Below, one piece after another: positions 62,540 to 64,000 of a stretch of DNA of 64,000 nucleotides (its first letter is position 1; every line of letters begins with the position of its first letter). Both the position numbers and the translations under genes were made by a program. The stretch is taken from assembly GCF_019800005.1 (NCBI RefSeq), contig NZ_JABGCL010000002.1:186001-250000 (forward strand), read 5' to 3'. The DNA comes from Geminicoccus harenae. Its GTDB lineage: Bacteria > Pseudomonadota > Alphaproteobacteria > Geminicoccales > Geminicoccaceae. Under the pieces are notes generated by a model. It had not been told where the DNA came from, searched no databases, and saw only the letters and a program-made list of their open reading frames with translations.

Positions 62540-62632
62540 AGCCCTGGGTGTCCGTGACACATAGACGGCGCTGAGGGCTCTGTATCGACCGGGTGGTCCA
62601 AACCGTTCGCGGTTCCACCCGGTTCTTTTTTT
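62540..62632 (+). ncRNA. Candidate structured leader or small RNA
   Basis: The segment can fold into two parts. The first is an outer stem AGCCCT/AGGGCT (62540-62545 with 62574-62579) enclosing GTGTC-CGT-GACAC (62548-62560). The second is the strong terminator at 62588-62632. No + strand protein gene ends nearby, since the genes at 61586 and 62140 run leftward. The terminator therefore needs a transcript that starts in the gap. It is either a small RNA of about 100 nucleotides or an attenuator/riboswitch leader of the aminotransferase at 62719. It does not match a class I can name. Confidence 0.5.
62588..62632 (+). terminator. Strong intrinsic terminator with TTCG loop
   Basis: ACCGGGTGG (62588-62596) pairs with CCACCCGGT (62615-62623). 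AACCG (62601-62605) pairs with CGGTT (62610-62614) around a TTCG tetraloop, leaving a four-base bulge. The run TCTTTTTTT follows (62624-62632). GACC-GGGT-GGTC (62587-62598) is a small competing hairpin. It acts on the + strand only, 87 bases before the aminotransferase ATG. Confidence 0.85.
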
Positions 62633-62718
62633 GTCCGGCGCACTGCGCGCGCCTGCGCTTGCCCAAGCCCCCCGGTCCCGCCATGATCCGCGGCCTTCGG
62701 CAAGGATGGGGGCGAGGA

Positions 62719-63885
62719 ATGCGGATCGCGGCGTGCATGAACCGGCTCGGCACGGAGAGCGCCTTCGAGGTGCTGGCCAGGGCCGTGCGGCTGCAGGCGG
62801 AAGGCCGCTCGATCATCAATCTGGGCATCGGCCAGCCGGACTTCCCGACCCCGCCGCACATCGTGGACGCGGCGGTCAAGGCGCTCAAAGACGGCCATCA
62901 CGGCTACACCCCTGCCAACGGCATCCTGAAGCTGCGCGAGGCGGTGGCCGCCGACATGTACCAGCGCCGCGGCGTGGAGGTCGACCCGGACCGGATCCTG
63001 GTGGTGCCGGGCGGCAAGGTGACGATGTTCTTCGCCATCCAGATGTTCGGCGAGCCGGGGGCCGAGATCATGTACCCGGACCCGGGCTTCCCGATCTATC
63101 GCTCGGTGATCGAGTTCACCGGTGCGAAGGCCGTGCCGATCCCGCTGCTGGAGGAAAAGGGCTTTTCCTTCTCGGCCGAGGACGTGCTGAGCCGGATCAC
63201 GCCCAATACCCGCCTCATCATCGTCAACAGCCCCGCCAACCCCACGGGCGGTGTGGTGCCCCAGGAGGAGCTGGACCGGCTGGTGGACGGGCTGCGCGCG
63301 CATCCCGAGGTGGCGATCCTGTCGGACGAGATCTATGCGCGGATGGTCTATGACGGCGTGCCCCACGCCTCGCTCACCGGCTACCCGGAGATCCAGGACC
63401 GGCTGATCCTGCTGGACGGCTGGTCCAAGACCTATGCGATGACCGGCTGGCGGATGGGCTGGGGAGTTTGGCCCAAGTCCCTGATCGATCTCGCGACCCG
63501 CTTTGCCATCAACGTCCATTCCTGCGTCAACGCCTCGGCGCAGTATGCCGGCATCGCGGCGCTGGAAGGCCCGCAGGATTCGGTCGACATGATGATGGCG
63601 GCGTTCGCCAAGCGGCGCGGCGTGATCGTGGACCGGCTGAACCGGCTGCCGGGCTTTTCCTGCGTGAACCCGGGCGGCGCGTTCTATGCGTTCCCCAACA
63701 TCACCGGTACGGGCAAGAGCTCGCGCACCTTGCAGGACGAGATCCTGAACCAGGCCGGCGTGGCCCTGATCTCCGGGACCAGCTTCGGCATCCATGGCGA
63801 GGGCTATCTGCGCTTCTCCTATGCAGCGTCGGTAGAGGCGATCGAGGAAGCATGCGACCGGATCGACCGCTACCTGCAGGGCTGA
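62719..63885 (+). CDS. Class I/II aminotransferase
   Basis: A 388-residue fold-type I PLP enzyme. INLGIGQPDFPTPPHIVDAA and YTPANGILKLREAVA are the N-terminal substrate region; VNSPANPTGG is the cofactor loop; the PLP Lys is Lys237 in LDGWSKTYAMTGWRMGW; the C-terminal Arg is in GEGYLRFSYAAS. It fits the aspartate/alanine/methionine aminotransferase branch; the substrate is undetermined. ATG 62719 has AAGGA 12 bases upstream and gives a normal length; ATG 62683 and 62737 are alternatives. The strong terminator at 62588-62632 may attenuate it. Confidence 0.9.
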   Translation: MRIAACMNRLGTESAFEVLARAVRLQAEGRSIINLGIGQPDFPTPPHIVDAAVKALKDGHHGYTPANGILKLREAVAADMYQRRGVEVDPDRILVVPGGKVTMFFAIQMFGEPGAEIMYPDPGFPIYRSVIEFTGAKAVPIPLLEEKGFSFSAEDVLSRITPNTRLIIVNSPANPTGGVVPQEELDRLVDGLRAHPEVAILSDEIYARMVYDGVPHASLTGYPEIQDRLILLDGWSKTYAMTGWRMGWGVWPKSLIDLATRFAINVHSCVNASAQYAGIAALEGPQDSVDMMMAAFAKRRGVIVDRLNRLPGFSCVNPGGAFYAFPNITGTGKSSRTLQDEILNQAGVALISGTSFGIHGEGYLRFSYAASVEAIEEACDRIDRYLQG

Positions 63886-64000
63886 GCGAGGCGCCGAGCC
63901 TGGACGCGTTGCTGGCCGAGATCCGTGGCTGCCGGCGCTGCGCCGGGCTGCTGCCGCTGGGCCCAAGGCCGGTGGTGCGGCCCAAGCCCGGTGCCCGGCT
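63852..64000 (+). CDS. Uracil-DNA glycosylase family protein, N-terminal part
   Basis: Runs off the right edge. Starting at ATG 63852, 34 bases inside the aminotransferase gene in another frame, it reads LDALLAEIRGCRRCAGLLPL followed by GPRPVVRPKPGAR. The C-x-x-C after a short helix and the following G-P-R-P-V match family 4-like iron-sulfur uracil-DNA glycosylases or related proteins, in which these cysteines begin the cluster. Only about 50 residues are present, so the sub-family is open. Confidence 0.7.
   Translation, partial: MRPDRPLPAGLSEAPSLDALLAEIRGCRRCAGLLPLGPRPVVRPKPGAR

Noticed and set aside
62540..62632. A known riboswitch such as SAM-II or 6S RNA
   Set aside because: The sequence and stem order do not match consensus features I can recall; left as unassigned.
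62425..63966. Leftward 513-codon frame opposite the aminotransferase
   Set aside because: The + strand frame has the complete aminotransferase motifs including the PLP lysine.

Overview
The window is 64 kb of G+C-rich, densely coded bacterial chromosome, almost certainly from an alphaproteobacterium (Rhodospirillales/Geminicoccales-like is my best guess). The reasons are a fructose-type FrcBCA transporter with a ROK repressor and kinase, an alphaproteobacterial-type HemB, AMP nucleosidase, OpgC, two adenylate cyclase/TPR proteins and very high GC at third codon positions. Several genes start at TTG or GTG, and one probably at CTG. Most of the window is ordinary chromosomal metabolism. There is no prophage, CRISPR array, rRNA operon or intact insertion sequence.

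Layout. 1-8 kb: the start of an aldehyde dehydrogenase, an RraA-fold aldolase-like protein, an Old Yellow Enzyme, PhzF, and AzlCD divergent from a MocR regulator with a perfect 16-bp inverted repeat between them. Then come a J-domain/OmpA-like membrane protein and a divergent HExxH metalloprotein. 8-18 kb: a dimethylglycine/sarcosine dehydrogenase fused to GcvT, OpgC, type II NADH dehydrogenase, a hybrid histidine kinase, and an SnoaL/epoxide hydrolase/MDR reductase cluster. 18.4-20 kb: a SemiSWEET transporter and a ~1.1-kb less G+C-rich segment lying between tRNA-Leu(UAA) and a degenerate copy of that tRNA's 3' end. 20-31 kb: CinA-like protein, methionine aminopeptidase, RadC, HrpB, PurB, DUF924, a MarR regulator, HemB, a PPC/DUF296 protein and a DUF3313 lipoprotein.

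31-37 kb: a divergent sugar locus. ROK repressor, ROK kinase and an inositol-monophosphatase-family enzyme run leftward; binding protein, permease and ATPase run rightward. A 15-bp inverted repeat in the shared promoter is the likely operator. 37-48 kb: RtcB, an Excalibur-domain protein, DusA with an NTF2-like partner, a GNAT, a cyclase/TPR regulator flanked by a duplicated promoter/leader, an SGNH hydrolase, a Phd/VapC toxin-antitoxin pair, an AhpD-like protein beside relics of Rrf2 and DUF488 genes, and a CBS protein. 48-64 kb: a YciE-like protein, AMP nucleosidase, an ABC-F ATPase, and a secreted DUF3280-like protein with a two-propeller PQQ-type sugar dehydrogenase. These are followed by a second cyclase/TPR protein, a MetX-like hydrolase, glutaryl-CoA dehydrogenase with a thioesterase, a PRC-barrel protein, a lone TatA, a structured leader or small RNA with a strong terminator, an aminotransferase, and the start of a uracil-DNA glycosylase-like gene.

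Best leads for something new: the J-domain/TM/OmpA fusion and its divergent metalloprotein; the tRNA-Leu-bounded segment; the RNA structure before the aminotransferase; the fused lactonase-like plus sugar-dehydrogenase propellers with a probable CTG-initiated partner; and the operators of the MocR-AzlCD and Frc loci. Family assignments come from recognising sequence motifs by eye. No database search was run.
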